Shown in pieces: positions 26,005 to 34,308 of a stretch of DNA of 64,000 nucleotides. The stretch comes from Candidatus Poribacteria bacterium. GTDB lineage: Bacteria > Poribacteria > WGA-4E > WGA-3G. The notes beneath the pieces are model-generated. The model had not been told where the DNA came from. It was given only the letters and a program-made list of their open reading frames with translations, and did not search any database. Location of the stretch: contig JAPPFM010000049.1 in assembly GCA_028821605.1 (NCBI GenBank), positions 114,555 through 178,554 on the forward strand, read 5' to 3'. The translations under genes were made by a program, and so were the position numbers. Each line of letters opens with the position of its first letter. The stretch's first letter is position 1.

Positions 26005-26442
26005 ATGAGTGAACTAAAGTACCCCTTTCTTATCAGTGTATTACCTTTTGGAGATGGTAGTGATCTTTTAATCAAATTTCCCAACCTGCCGGGCTATCCA
26101 TTTCTTATGAGCATATTGCCCCCTGAAGAAGGTGGAGGCTATTTAATCGAATTCCCTGACCTACCGGGGTGTATGTCTGATGGCGAGACAATTGAAGAGA
26201 CGATAGAGAATGGAAAGGACGCTGTTTTCTGTTGGATAGAAGCGGCGAAAGAGTTTGGTGATGAAATTCCACAGCCCGGTTCTACTAACGGATTCAGGGG
26301 ATACTGGGTTCAACAGATCCCAGAGCATATTCATACGCAGCTTTCGCAGCGGGCAGAGCGAGAGGGTATAAGTTTAAATGCCCTGATTACTGCGATGTTA
26401 TCAGCAGAACTGGAATCTCGTGATGCATCGCAACAGAAATAG
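26005..26442 (+). CDS. HicB-family antitoxin with duplicated N-terminal segment
   Basis: 145 residues. The canonical HicB head (YPFLMSILPPEEGGGYLIEF, then PDLPGCMSDGETIEE) is preceded by a diverged copy of itself (YPFLISVLPFGDGSDLLIKF, then PNLPG), a tandem duplication of about 26 residues. The C-terminus (IPEHIHTQLSQRAEREG, then ISLNALITAMLSAEL) is the ribbon-helix-helix-like DNA-binding part. HicB proteins bind and neutralise the mRNA-cutting toxin HicA and repress their operon. No HicA gene is present on either side, so this is an orphan; the MITE just upstream may have displaced the toxin or promoter. Confidence 0.85.
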   Translation: MSELKYPFLISVLPFGDGSDLLIKFPNLPGYPFLMSILPPEEGGGYLIEFPDLPGCMSDGETIEETIENGKDAVFCWIEAAKEFGDEIPQPGSTNGFRGYWVQQIPEHIHTQLSQRAEREGISLNALITAMLSAELESRDASQQK

Positions 26443-26466
26443 TAATCCTGCCTGTAAACCATCTTC

Positions 26467-26575
26467 TTTAATTTCGCTCGCTGCGTCGCCAATTTTCTCC
26501 GATATCAACAGGGAAAGACGTATCCCGATTCAAATCGTCTTCCGGTTCACCTTCAAAACTAAAGAGAGAAGGATC
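26467..26575 (-). pseudogene. Remnant of a CBM-like gene 3' end
   Basis: Read on the minus strand it gives FEGEPEDDLNRDTSFPVD, nearly the same as FEGEPEDDLNRDTPFPVD at the C-terminus of the gene at 27603, but the end is diverged (IGENWRRSERN). Only this tail survives; the rest has been replaced by the methyltransferase gene. Evidence of a duplicated and deleted paralogue. Confidence 0.75.
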
Positions 26576-26583
26576 CTTAAGGT

Positions 26584-27492
26584 TTGTCCTACATATATCG
26601 CTCCCCCGATAACCATTATAAGCCCGGTGAAAGTCTGAAGAATCTGTTTGAAGAGTTGATAGTCCAATCATTTGAACACGATCTCCCAACACTCGCAGCA
26701 GATATTAAAAATAACAGAATATACTACTGGGAAGATATAGCGCGCATTCTCAGGCAAGGACAGAGCGATTTTGATCAAGTATCATTTGATAAATCATCTA
26801 ATGAATATTATTTTCCGAAAGACAAGGTGTCTATCTATTGTGTTCATCACATGCCCAGACACCTTTTTGGTTCTTATCACATTTTTACGAATTGCCTCAC
26901 ACCGATGCGCGAAGAGGATAAAGTTATATTCATTGATTTCGGTTGTGGTCCACTAACTTCAGGTATCGCTTTTAGAATTTTTGCGGGACAGCGCGACATT
27001 ACTTATTTCGGAATTGATAGTTCACAAACGATGCTGAATAAGGCGGCAGCAATCAATAAATATGGTCCCAACAGGTATGGGGATCCTTTCTTTGACAAAA
27101 TTACGTTAATTCGCGCCTACGGTAATTTGACCGGATTATTGGACAGGTACATTGAAAACGATGATAGGACACAGATTATATTTAATTTCTGCTATTTTTT
27201 CTCCAGTCCGACATTAGACATTACAAACTTATCTGATGTCCTCATCCAGATTATGAAGGCATACAATCCGCATAAAATGTGTTTAATATACCAAAATCCT
27301 GATCATCGATCAGCCTCCGGACTTCGCCGCTTGAAATTGTATAATAAGTGGGAAAAACTTAAAGCCAACCTTTCGACACTTAGAAGTCATGTAATTCAAT
27401 CAGATGTAGAAACGTTTTCTTATTGTAGACTCATAAATGATTTACCACACAATAATGCCAAAGTTTACTATGAGATACTGTGCTACGAGTAA
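26584..27492 (+). CDS. Putative SAM-dependent methyltransferase
   Basis: 302 residues. A class I SAM-binding core is visible: motif I IFIDFGCGPLTSGIAF at about 118-133 and an acidic GIDSSQ turn at the next strand. The first 110 residues are helical and of unknown role. The start is unusual: a stop lies two codons upstream, the only early start is TTG at 26584, and no good ribosome-binding site is seen. The gene begins straight after the CBM remnant, so its native 5' end may have been lost. Substrate unknown. Confidence 0.65.
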   Translation: MSYIYRSPDNHYKPGESLKNLFEELIVQSFEHDLPTLAADIKNNRIYYWEDIARILRQGQSDFDQVSFDKSSNEYYFPKDKVSIYCVHHMPRHLFGSYHIFTNCLTPMREEDKVIFIDFGCGPLTSGIAFRIFAGQRDITYFGIDSSQTMLNKAAAINKYGPNRYGDPFFDKITLIRAYGNLTGLLDRYIENDDRTQIIFNFCYFFSSPTLDITNLSDVLIQIMKAYNPHKMCLIYQNPDHRSASGLRRLKLYNKWEKLKANLSTLRSHVIQSDVETFSYCRLINDLPHNNAKVYYEILCYE

Positions 27493-27560
27493 TTGTAAAG
27501 ACAGCGAGGCACTGTAAAGGTAAAACTCCGCAGTTCAGTTCGCTGTCTTAAAAGAAAATA

Positions 27561-27580
27561 GCGCGGTCGAAAGACCGCGC
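27561..27580. terminator. Hairpin between convergent genes
   Basis: GCGCGGTC, loop GAAA, GACCGCGC. On the minus strand it is followed by TATTTTCTTTT, giving a terminator-like form for the gene ending at 27603; on the plus strand no U-run follows. It also resembles the dispersed hairpin repeats of this window. Confidence 0.55.
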
Positions 27581-27602
27581 CTCACAAAATCAAAAGAGCG
27601 TT

Positions 27603-28268
27603 TTAGAACCTATTCGCCTTAATCGCGCTCCATTGGGTCGCCAACTTCTGTTTGGCATCAACAGGGAAAGGTGTATCCCGGTTCAGATCGTCTTCGGGTT
27701 CACCCTCAAAATATCGGAAGTTATCAATCCAGAAATCGACATCGGATTGAGCGATTGAAAGTCCCACCCACATGTCTCTTTCAACATCTGCAGTGGAGTT
27801 GAAGGTGATGTGGTACTCCGTCCATTCCGGACCTACTAAATTGATAGCACCGCCTTGGTAGAAAGTCCAAGGATCGTGTTGCATCTGGATGCTGAGTTGC
27901 ACCTCACGCGGCTTTTCGGAACGCGCCCAAAAAATCACGGTGTACGTCTCCCCAGATTTCATTGAGGCATCCTTTTGCCGAACCTTCGCATGCCATGCAG
28001 TACCTGTTGCTTTATGCCCGATAACTTTGAGGGACTGTTTTCCGTGTTGCGGATTTTTCTTATCAATCTCCATCGTATAGAGTCCGCCTCGGTTGCAGCA
28101 TGCCCCGTCCTCTAAACCCCAAGCGGCTAAATCCTCTTCGAAACTGTGGTTTTCAAGGAGGAGTTCCCCTTCCTTCCACTTTCCCCACTCTATTGGAGTT
28201 CCCGCGAAAGCACTCAAGCCTATTAGCAGTGTGAGCAGAAACATACTTATAATAATAGATTTCGTCAC
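27603..28268 (-). CDS. Secreted protein with CBM4/9-like carbohydrate-binding module
   Basis: 221 residues from a GTG at 28266-28268, chosen over longer frames because AAAGGAG lies nine bases upstream and a signal peptide follows at once (TKSIIISMFLLTLLIGLSAFA). The rest is one jelly-roll module: LLLENHSFEEDLAAWGLE, GKQSLKVIGHKATGTAWHAK, SGETYTVIFWARSEKPREVQ, WVGLSIAQSDVDFWIDNFRY, the pattern of CBM4/9 modules. The tail DDLNRDTPFPVDAKQKLATQ is also found in the remnant at 26467. Probably an exported sugar-binding protein; no catalytic domain. Confidence 0.8.
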   Translation of the reverse strand: MTKSIIISMFLLTLLIGLSAFAGTPIEWGKWKEGELLLENHSFEEDLAAWGLEDGACCNRGGLYTMEIDKKNPQHGKQSLKVIGHKATGTAWHAKVRQKDASMKSGETYTVIFWARSEKPREVQLSIQMQHDPWTFYQGGAINLVGPEWTEYHITFNSTADVERDMWVGLSIAQSDVDFWIDNFRYFEGEPEDDLNRDTPFPVDAKQKLATQWSAIKANRF

Positions 28269-28308
28269 CTTAACTTTCTCCTTTGTGCGTTGAAGCACAC
28301 TTATAAAA

Positions 28309-28677
28309 TTAGGTGTCCCCCCGCATAAGGGATTCGACTTCAGGCAAGACTTGCGCGACCTCCGTTTGGTCAACCTGTTCAGCAACGCTGGCATAACCCG
28401 CTGTGTGAATCATTTCCACGAGATTGTGTCCAAGTTGTTTAATTGTCCAAGCAACTGAATCTGGCACACTCGTTTTATCGAGGGACCGCTGATCGTTCTT
28501 TCCAGAGGGATCGTAGTGATAGTGCGGATCCTTGCGAAAACAGTCGAAGCGGAGCAGTTGAATACTTTCGCCGTCTGCCTCGCCGTACACACGGACGGAG
28601 GGCCCTCCGTCTGATCCGAAATTGCGTTGATCTACATGGAGTTCAACGCCGCCTACATCAAACACTTTTTCATTCAT
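28309..28677 (-). CDS. Conserved hypothetical protein
   Basis: 122 residues. Beta-rich first half (VFDVGGVELHVDQRNFG, GPSVRVYGEADGESIQLLRF) with a His-rich DPHYHYDPSG segment that could bind a metal or cofactor, then a helical second half (DSVAWTIKQLGHNLVEMIHT). I do not recognise the family. A near-consensus promoter lies directly upstream on the minus strand, divergent from moaA. Confidence 0.7.
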   Translation of the reverse strand: MNEKVFDVGGVELHVDQRNFGSDGGPSVRVYGEADGESIQLLRFDCFRKDPHYHYDPSGKNDQRSLDKTSVPDSVAWTIKQLGHNLVEMIHTAGYASVAEQVDQTEVAQVLPEVESLMRGDT

Positions 28678-28712
28678 TGATTTCTCCTCCAGTTTTGAAA
28701 AATAGTAGGTAT

Positions 28713-28741
28713 ATTATACATCAAAGTCATTACTGTGTCAA
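28713..28741 (-). promoter_or_regulatory. Consensus sigma70-type promoter
   Basis: On the minus strand TTGACA, 17-base spacer, TATAAT, a perfect match, 36 bases before the ATG at 28677. Confidence 0.75.
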
Positions 28742-28796
28742 TTGAAAAGTCCTTGTCCGTGTGTGACGCAATTTTTCCTCGCTTTCTCCGAAAATC

Positions 28797-28822
28797 TTTT
28801 TTATAGTTTTTACTATAAAAAA
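28797..28822. promoter_or_regulatory. AT-rich inverted repeat between divergent promoters
   Basis: TTTTTTATAGT (28797-28807) and ACTATAAAAAA (28812-28822) around TTTT, just upstream of the moaA -35 box. It could be an operator or an AT-rich hairpin. Confidence 0.45.
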
Positions 28823-28824
28823 AC

Positions 28825-28853
28825 TTGCAAAAAGAATGTTGATGTGATATACT
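28825..28853 (+). promoter_or_regulatory. Predicted sigma70-type promoter of moaA
   Basis: TTGCAA, 17-base spacer, TATACT, 31 bases before the moaA ATG at 28885. Confidence 0.6.
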
Positions 28854-28884
28854 ATTAATAAATTTGAGTTTGGCTAAATTGATA

Positions 28885-29880
28885 ATGAAACAACAGATGC
28901 TTGACCGCTTTGGGCGGGTCCATACGAATCTCAGGATTTCGGTTACGGATGTATGTAACTTTCGGTGCATCTACTGTATGCCGGAAGATATGACCTTCAT
29001 GCCCGATTCCTCGGTGATGACTTATGATGAGATTCTGCATCTCGCCCGCATTTTCGTTGCCTTGGGTGTTAACAAAGTCCGTATTACCGGTGGTGAACCA
29101 CTTGTCCGTCCCGGTGTGCCCACACTCATAGAGCGATTGGGGCAGTTAGAGGGACTCAAAGACATTAGTTTAACGACAAATGGCATTGGGCTTATTAAGC
29201 AAGCACAAGCACTCTACGATGCTGGTCTCCGTCGTATTAATGTCAGCTTAGATACACTCAACGAAGAGAAGTTCGAGCAGATGACGCGTCGGAAGGTACT
29301 CTCGCGCGTGCTTGAGGGACTCAAAACAGCGCACGACTGTGGTTTTAACCCAATTAAAGTCAATGCTGTCGCAATGCGCGGCTTTACCGATGATGAGATT
29401 GTTGATTTAGCAACTTTCGCACGCCAAAATGATTATCAACTCCGATTCATCGAATTCATGCCGCTTGATGCAGACGACGTGTGGGGACGGAACATGTACG
29501 TCCCCGGAAAAGAGATTATCGCAAAGATTAACGCTGTTTATCCACTCGCACCAGTAACCTTGAACGGTGAATCAAAGAGCGATACAGCGCAGCGTTATCG
29601 CTTCGCGGATAATGGAAATGAAGTGGGTGTCATCCCTTCTGTGAGTGAACCTTTTTGTGAGAATTGCAACCGGGTTCGCCTCACGGCTGACGGAAAGTTT
29701 CGTACCTGTCTCTTCTCATTGACGGAAACAGACCTGCTTACACCACTACGTGAAGGCATGCCGGATGAAGTGATTACAGAGTTAATTCTCGATGCAGTCG
29801 CGCAGAAAGAGGCAGGGCATAAAATTAATGCAGCGGACTTCATTAAGCCGGAAAGAAATATGTCGCGAATCGGTGGATAA
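28885..29880 (+). CDS. moaA: GTP 3',8-cyclase MoaA
   Basis: 331 residues from the ATG at 28885. Radical-SAM enzyme of molybdenum cofactor synthesis that converts GTP, with MoaC, towards cyclic pyranopterin monophosphate. N-terminal 4Fe-4S motif CNFRCIYC (C-x3-C-x2-C), RITGGEPL for SAM binding, LTTNG, NVSLDTL, and the second cluster site C-x2-C-x13-C (FCENCNRVRLTADGKFRTC), ending in the conserved C-terminal GG (MSRIGG). Length is normal. It stands alone: no other moa genes nearby. An upstream TTG would add seven residues but the ATG is preferred. Confidence 0.96.
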   Translation: MKQQMLDRFGRVHTNLRISVTDVCNFRCIYCMPEDMTFMPDSSVMTYDEILHLARIFVALGVNKVRITGGEPLVRPGVPTLIERLGQLEGLKDISLTTNGIGLIKQAQALYDAGLRRINVSLDTLNEEKFEQMTRRKVLSRVLEGLKTAHDCGFNPIKVNAVAMRGFTDDEIVDLATFARQNDYQLRFIEFMPLDADDVWGRNMYVPGKEIIAKINAVYPLAPVTLNGESKSDTAQRYRFADNGNEVGVIPSVSEPFCENCNRVRLTADGKFRTCLFSLTETDLLTPLREGMPDEVITELILDAVAQKEAGHKINAADFIKPERNMSRIGG

Positions 29881-29894
29881 CACTAAAATCAACA

Positions 29895-29987
29895 ATGCTT
29901 GAGACACATCCGCGGGAAGTACGAGTATACCAAACCGAAAGCGGACGAGAACCTTTCAACGAATGGTTGGGCACAATTCGAGATTGA
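29895..29987 (+). pseudogene. Truncated HigB/RelE-type toxin fragment
   Basis: 30 codons ending at TGA: the start of a HigB-like (phage Gp49-like) toxin, with VYQTESGREPFNEWLGTIRD matching the family head. The remaining ~70 residues are absent and the antitoxin ATG follows six bases later, so a deletion has removed the catalytic part. Confidence 0.7.
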
Positions 29988-29992
29988 GAGAA

Positions 29993-30379
29993 ATGAGAAC
30001 ATGGCGTGAATGTCTTATTGAACAACTTGCTGATCGGGAAAGCGCAATTGCCTATCTACAAGCAATCCTTGAAGACTACCAAATCTACAAGGAGCCTACT
30101 GTAGTTCAAAGATCACTCCTAACTGTCGTTGAATCGCAAGGTGGTGTTATTGAACTTGCAAAGCAGGTAGGTATTGACCCACAAATGCTTTCAAAAATGA
30201 TCTCTAATGAGGATATACCTTTAATTGACGCACTCGGAATTGTTCTCAAGGCACTTGGATATCAACTCTCAATTCAACCGATAAAACTTGAAAACCGTAA
30301 CCTTAACACATCCAGTGATACGTTAGACGGACAAAACACATCAACATATATGGATGAGGCATCAATAGCAAAGCACTAA
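29993..30379 (+). CDS. HigA-like antitoxin (orphan)
   Basis: 128 residues from ATG 29993. The N-terminal part WRECLIEQLADRESAIAYLQ followed by AILEDY and a helix-turn-helix (VVESQGGVIELAKQVGIDPQ, then MLSKMISN) is typical of HigA/addiction-module antidote proteins. Normally binds the toxin and the operator. The toxin upstream is only a stub, so it may persist as a repressor. A further C-terminal ~30 residues are unconserved. Confidence 0.8.
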   Translation: MRTWRECLIEQLADRESAIAYLQAILEDYQIYKEPTVVQRSLLTVVESQGGVIELAKQVGIDPQMLSKMISNEDIPLIDALGIVLKALGYQLSIQPIKLENRNLNTSSDTLDGQNTSTYMDEASIAKH

Positions 30380-30422
30380 ATGTTTCTAAATTTTACTACA
30401 AGTAAGGAGTTCAAAACAACGG

Positions 30423-31208
30423 ATGAGCAAAGACTTGATGATTAAAGACTTGCATATCAGTGTGCAAGGGAAACCAATTATCAAAGGATTAAATTTAACT
30501 GTCAAACAGGGTGAAATCCATGCGCTGATGGGTCCAAACGGGTCCGGCAAAAGCACCCTCGCCAATGGCTTAATGGGACATCCGCTCTACGATATTGATT
30601 CCGGGGAAGTAGTTTTTAGCGGCGTTGATGTTCTGGAATTAGAACCGAACGAACGCGCCAAACTTGGACTCTTCCTTGCGTTTCAGTATCCAACGGCGAT
30701 TCCTGGGGTCAGTTTAGCGAATTTCCTACGACTCGCCGTGAGTGCAGTCCGCGCCAAAGAAGGAAATGGTTCCAGCAATGATGGACTCATTCCGATGCGC
30801 GAATTTCGTAGCGAACTTCGCGAAAAAATGAAGCAGCTCGGTGTTGATGATTCTTTCGCCAGACGATACCTCAATGATGGGTTTTCGGGTGGTGAAAAGA
30901 AACGTGCCGAGATTTTACAACTCGCAATGCTTGAACCCCAAATTGCGATACTTGATGAAACGGATTCAGGACTGGATATTGATGCTATCCGAGTCGTGGG
31001 TGAAAGTGTGAATCAATTGATTGGACCGGAGTTGGGAGTCCTGATTATCACACACTATCCGCGATTGCTGGATTACATCCGTCCGCAGTTCGTGCATATC
31101 CTGCTTGATGGTAAGATTGTTGAATCCGGTGGGTGGGAACTCGCACAGATGTTAGAAGCAGAGGGCTACGATCCGATTCGCGAAAAATACGGTATTGACG
31201 AAGAATAA
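30423..31208 (+). CDS. sufC: SufC, Fe-S assembly ATPase
   Basis: 261 residues. ABC-type ATPase of the SufBCD complex that supplies energy for Fe-S cluster assembly in the cytosol. Walker A GPNGSGKST, Q-loop FQYPTAIPG, signature FSGGEKKRAEI, Walker B IAILDETDSGLDID, switch His in ITHYPRLLDYI. Family-typical length. AAGGAG stands 13 bases before the ATG. First of a plus-strand suf set (C-B-D, glutaredoxin, S, U, Rieske, SufT-like, then TA pair, DUF971, rhodanese). Confidence 0.96.
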   Translation: MSKDLMIKDLHISVQGKPIIKGLNLTVKQGEIHALMGPNGSGKSTLANGLMGHPLYDIDSGEVVFSGVDVLELEPNERAKLGLFLAFQYPTAIPGVSLANFLRLAVSAVRAKEGNGSSNDGLIPMREFRSELREKMKQLGVDDSFARRYLNDGFSGGEKKRAEILQLAMLEPQIAILDETDSGLDIDAIRVVGESVNQLIGPELGVLIITHYPRLLDYIRPQFVHILLDGKIVESGGWELAQMLEAEGYDPIREKYGIDEE

Positions 31209-31258
31209 CTCGGGACGGTGGCGCACGGCATCCCCGCTAACGTAATAGGAGAAGTGAA

Positions 31259-32677
31259 ATGGCAAATTCTGAAACGAACACCATAGAAGAACTTGGGGTT
31301 AGTAACGAGTACCAATACGGGTTCCACGACGATGTTAAACCTACATTTAAGTCACGGAAGGGGTTGGATGAAGAGGTTATCAACCAGATGTGCGACATCA
31401 AAGGTGAACCTGACTGGATGCGCGAGTACCGGCTCAATGCTTACCAGATTTTCAAGCAGAAGCCGATGACCAAATGGGGCGGTGACCTTTCCCAACTCGA
31501 TTTTGACGACATCTACTATTATGTCAAAGCCTCTGATCGGAGTGAACGGAGTTGGGACGATGTGCCGGACGACATCAAGAAAACATTCGACCGGCTCGGT
31601 ATCCCTGAAGCCGAACGAAAATTCCTCGCCGGTGTCGGTGCTCAATACGACTCAGAGGTCGTTTATCATAACATTGTCGAAGAATTGGACAAAATCGGCG
31701 TTGTTTTCCTTGATACTGATACGGCTGTCAAAGAGTATCCCGACTTGGTGAAGAAATACTTCGGTACTATCATCCCGTCTGCGGATAATCAGTTCGCAGC
31801 ACTTAATAGCGCAGCCTGGAGTGGTGGAAGTTTCGTTTATGTTCCACCCGGCGTAAAAGTGGAATACCCGCTGCAAGCCTATTTCCGTATCAACAGCGAG
31901 AACATGGGGCAATTTGAGCGTACGCTTATTATTGCTGATGAAGGTTCGCAGGTTCATTACGTTGAAGGGTGTACCGCACCGACGTATAGCAGCGAATCCT
32001 TACACAGTGCGGTCGTTGAAATCGTTTGCATGAAAGGTTCGCGGGTCCGCTACACAACTATCCAGAACTGGGCGAACAATGTATATAATCTGGTCACAAA
32101 GCGGGCATTTGCTTACGAAGACGCGCAGATGGAGTGGGTTGATGGTAACCTCGGTAGTAAGTTAACCATGAAGTATCCGAGTGTCTATATGATGGAACCC
32201 GGTGCGCGAGGTGATATTCTCTCTATTGCGTTCGCAAGCAAGGGACAACATCAAGACGCAGGAGCAAAAGTCTATCATTGCGCGCCGCACACCACTTCGC
32301 AGATAACCTCAAAAAGCATCAGTAAAGATGGTGGTCGCTCCAGTTATCGCGGGTGGGTTGATGTCGCAAAGGGAGCGAAAGGGTGCAAATCGCATGTCGT
32401 TTGTGACGCTCTCATTCTTGACAAGGACTCTCGTTCAGACACCTATCCCGTCATTGAGATCGGGGAGAACGATACGAACATTGAGCACGAGGCTCGTGTC
32501 AGCAAAATCGGAGAAGAGCAACTCTTCTATCTGATGAGCCGCGGGCTTTCGGAAGAGGAAGCTTCCACTATGATCGTCAATGGGTTTATCGAACCGCTTG
32601 TCAAGGAACTCCCGATGGAATATGCCGTTGAAATGAACCGTCTTATCCAACTTCAGATGGAAGGTTCAGTGGGTTAA
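31259..32677 (+). CDS. sufB: SufB, Fe-S scaffold protein
   Basis: 472 residues, family length, start with AGGAG upstream. Scaffold of the SufBCD complex on which the cluster is built. Marks: [16 protein letters not shown] near the start, [57 protein letters not shown], and a C-terminal [20 protein letters not shown]. Forms a beta-helix. Downstream of sufC by 50 bases; a hairpin repeat lies between it and sufD. Confidence 0.96.
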   Translation: MANSETNTIEELGVSNEYQYGFHDDVKPTFKSRKGLDEEVINQMCDIKGEPDWMREYRLNAYQIFKQKPMTKWGGDLSQLDFDDIYYYVKASDRSERSWDDVPDDIKKTFDRLGIPEAERKFLAGVGAQYDSEVVYHNIVEELDKIGVVFLDTDTAVKEYPDLVKKYFGTIIPSADNQFAALNSAAWSGGSFVYVPPGVKVEYPLQAYFRINSENMGQFERTLIIADEGSQVHYVEGCTAPTYSSESLHSAVVEIVCMKGSRVRYTTIQNWANNVYNLVTKRAFAYEDAQMEWVDGNLGSKLTMKYPSVYMMEPGARGDILSIAFASKGQHQDAGAKVYHCAPHTTSQITSKSISKDGGRSSYRGWVDVAKGAKGCKSHVVCDALILDKDSRSDTYPVIEIGENDTNIEHEARVSKIGEEQLFYLMSRGLSEEEASTMIVNGFIEPLVKELPMEYAVEMNRLIQLQMEGSVG

Positions 32678-32678
32678 G

Positions 32679-32817
32679 GGTTATCGGTTGTCAGTTGTCA
32701 GTCGTCGGTTAAGGGATGCTTTGTAACAATCTGCCCAAGTTTCGAGTATGCCATGGGGTAGTAAATTGTTACATCAGGACCTTTTAACTGAAAACTGATA
32801 ACTGAATACCGACAACC
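32679..32817. repeat. TCAGTTATCAGT-type long hairpin element between sufB and sufD
   Basis: 139 bp. Left arm GGTTATCGGTTGTCAGTTGT..., right arm the imperfect reverse complement ending ...CCGACAACC; an inner perfect pair TGTAACAAT (32722-32730) / ATTGTTACA (32765-32773). No coding capacity. Same motif family as the elements at 34198, 3711 and 5738. Confidence 0.8.
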
Positions 32818-32834
32818 AATAAAGGATTAAAAAA

Positions 32835-34196
32835 TTGCAAAAAGGCGACTTTTCAAAAGAATTTCTTCAAAAAATAGCAGCAGATGAACCAAAGTGGATG
32901 CGTGAGAAACGTTTAGAGGCTTACGCACATTACGAATCTCTACCGATGCCGCATACGACCAAAGATGATGAATGGCGACGCACTGTTGATATGCGCACGC
33001 AAGATTATTGGCGACGCACTCGGCGACATCTCCGCGGCTTCGCACTCGAAAAATATCAGCCGAGTGTTCCAACGAATGGCGGGTTATCCGCTGAAGATTT
33101 GGACAATAACGATGAGGAAACCGCCGGTCTACTTGTGCAAGTTGATGGGCACCTTCAACACGCCTCTGAAACTGAAGAACTGAAAAAAAAAGGAATATAC
33201 TTCGCGCATCTCCATACTGCACTTCAAGAACAGCCAGAACTCCTCCGCAGCTACTTCATGAATAAGGCAGTGACCTTGGAGACGACGTTAAAAAGTGGAA
33301 ATATTGCCCAACATAATAAATTTGATGCACTCCATGGTGCATTTTGGCAAGGCGGTTATCTGCTACATGTTCCTAAAGGCACAAAAATTGAAGTACCGTT
33401 GCGGGTTTATATCAAGATGTCCGAGGCGGCGCAGGCTGACTTGTCCCATACCCTCATCGTTGCTGAAGAGGGGAGTCAGGTTGTGATTTTAGAGGATAAC
33501 GCATCTGTCAATCCGGATGCTGATGGTTTACATAGTGGCGCGGTTGAAATTTTTGCGGAACAGAATGCGAATGTAACTTACGTGCAGGTTCAGCGTTGGA
33601 ATCGGCAGGTTTGGAGTTTCGCTTCGCACCGCGCGATGGTTGCCAGAGATGCACATCTCTGTTGGGTGACTGCCACTTTCGGGGGTAGGTTGAGCAAAAT
33701 AAACCAAGCCGTTGTTTTGGAAGGCACTGGGTGTACCGCCCAAATGTTGGGATTAGCTTTTACGGATGCACGCCAGCACTTAGATGTTAGCACCGCACAG
33801 GAACACGTTTCAGCCCATACCTCCAGTGATCTACTGTATCGAACCGTCCTTAAAGATAGAGCACAAACCGCATGGGGCGGGAACATTTATGTCTATCCAT
33901 CGGCAAACCATACCGATGCGTATCAGAAGAACGATAATCTGCTGCTCAGTGAACGTGCACATGCTGATACTTTGCCCGGATTAGAGATTCAAGCACATGA
34001 GGTGCGTTGTACACATGGTGCAACAGCTGGAAAGATTGATCCTGAGCAGGTTTTTTATCTAATGAGCCGTGGTGTGCCTTACGCACAAGCAGAAAAATTG
34101 ATTGTTGACGGATTTTTTGAACCCGTCATGGAACGTATCCCGTTGGAATCTGTGCGCGAAGAACTGAGTACATCTATTACGCGTAAACTTGAATAA
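32835..34196 (+). CDS. sufD: SufD, Fe-S assembly protein
   Basis: 453 residues; TTG start with AAAGGA eight bases upstream. Partner of SufB in the SufBC2D complex. Marks: AADEPKWMREKRLEAYAHYE, DEWRRTVD, HNKFDALHGAFWQGGYLLH, SAHTSSDLLYRTVLKDRAQT, and YLMSRGVPYAQAEKLIVDGF, then FEPVMERIPLESVREELS. Somewhat related to SufB as usual. Next genes: glutaredoxin and sufS. Confidence 0.93.
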   Translation: MQKGDFSKEFLQKIAADEPKWMREKRLEAYAHYESLPMPHTTKDDEWRRTVDMRTQDYWRRTRRHLRGFALEKYQPSVPTNGGLSAEDLDNNDEETAGLLVQVDGHLQHASETEELKKKGIYFAHLHTALQEQPELLRSYFMNKAVTLETTLKSGNIAQHNKFDALHGAFWQGGYLLHVPKGTKIEVPLRVYIKMSEAAQADLSHTLIVAEEGSQVVILEDNASVNPDADGLHSGAVEIFAEQNANVTYVQVQRWNRQVWSFASHRAMVARDAHLCWVTATFGGRLSKINQAVVLEGTGCTAQMLGLAFTDARQHLDVSTAQEHVSAHTSSDLLYRTVLKDRAQTAWGGNIYVYPSANHTDAYQKNDNLLLSERAHADTLPGLEIQAHEVRCTHGATAGKIDPEQVFYLMSRGVPYAQAEKLIVDGFFEPVMERIPLESVREELSTSITRKLE

Positions 34197-34197
34197 T

Positions 34198-34287
34198 AGT
34201 TGTCAGTCGTCAGTTACTGGTTGTCGGTTAAAAGAACCTTTCACATTGATGGTTCTTTCTTTAACTGATAACTGATAATTAATAACT
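34198..34287. repeat. TCAGTTATCAGT-type hairpin element between sufD and glutaredoxin
   Basis: 90 bp foldback: left arm AGTTGTCAGTCGTCAGTTAC..., right arm ending ...AACTGATAACTGATAATTAA and TAACT, with AAAGAACC / GGTTCTTT near the loop. The arms match with scattered mismatches over about 40 bases. Confidence 0.8.
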
Positions 34288-34308
34288 ACTAAAAAGGAGC
34301 AACTCACA

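Noticed and set aside
25970..26008. Upstream 13-codon frame ending in ATGA at the HicB start (possible HicA remnant)
   Set aside because: Too short, a stop lies just upstream, and no HicA motif can be seen.
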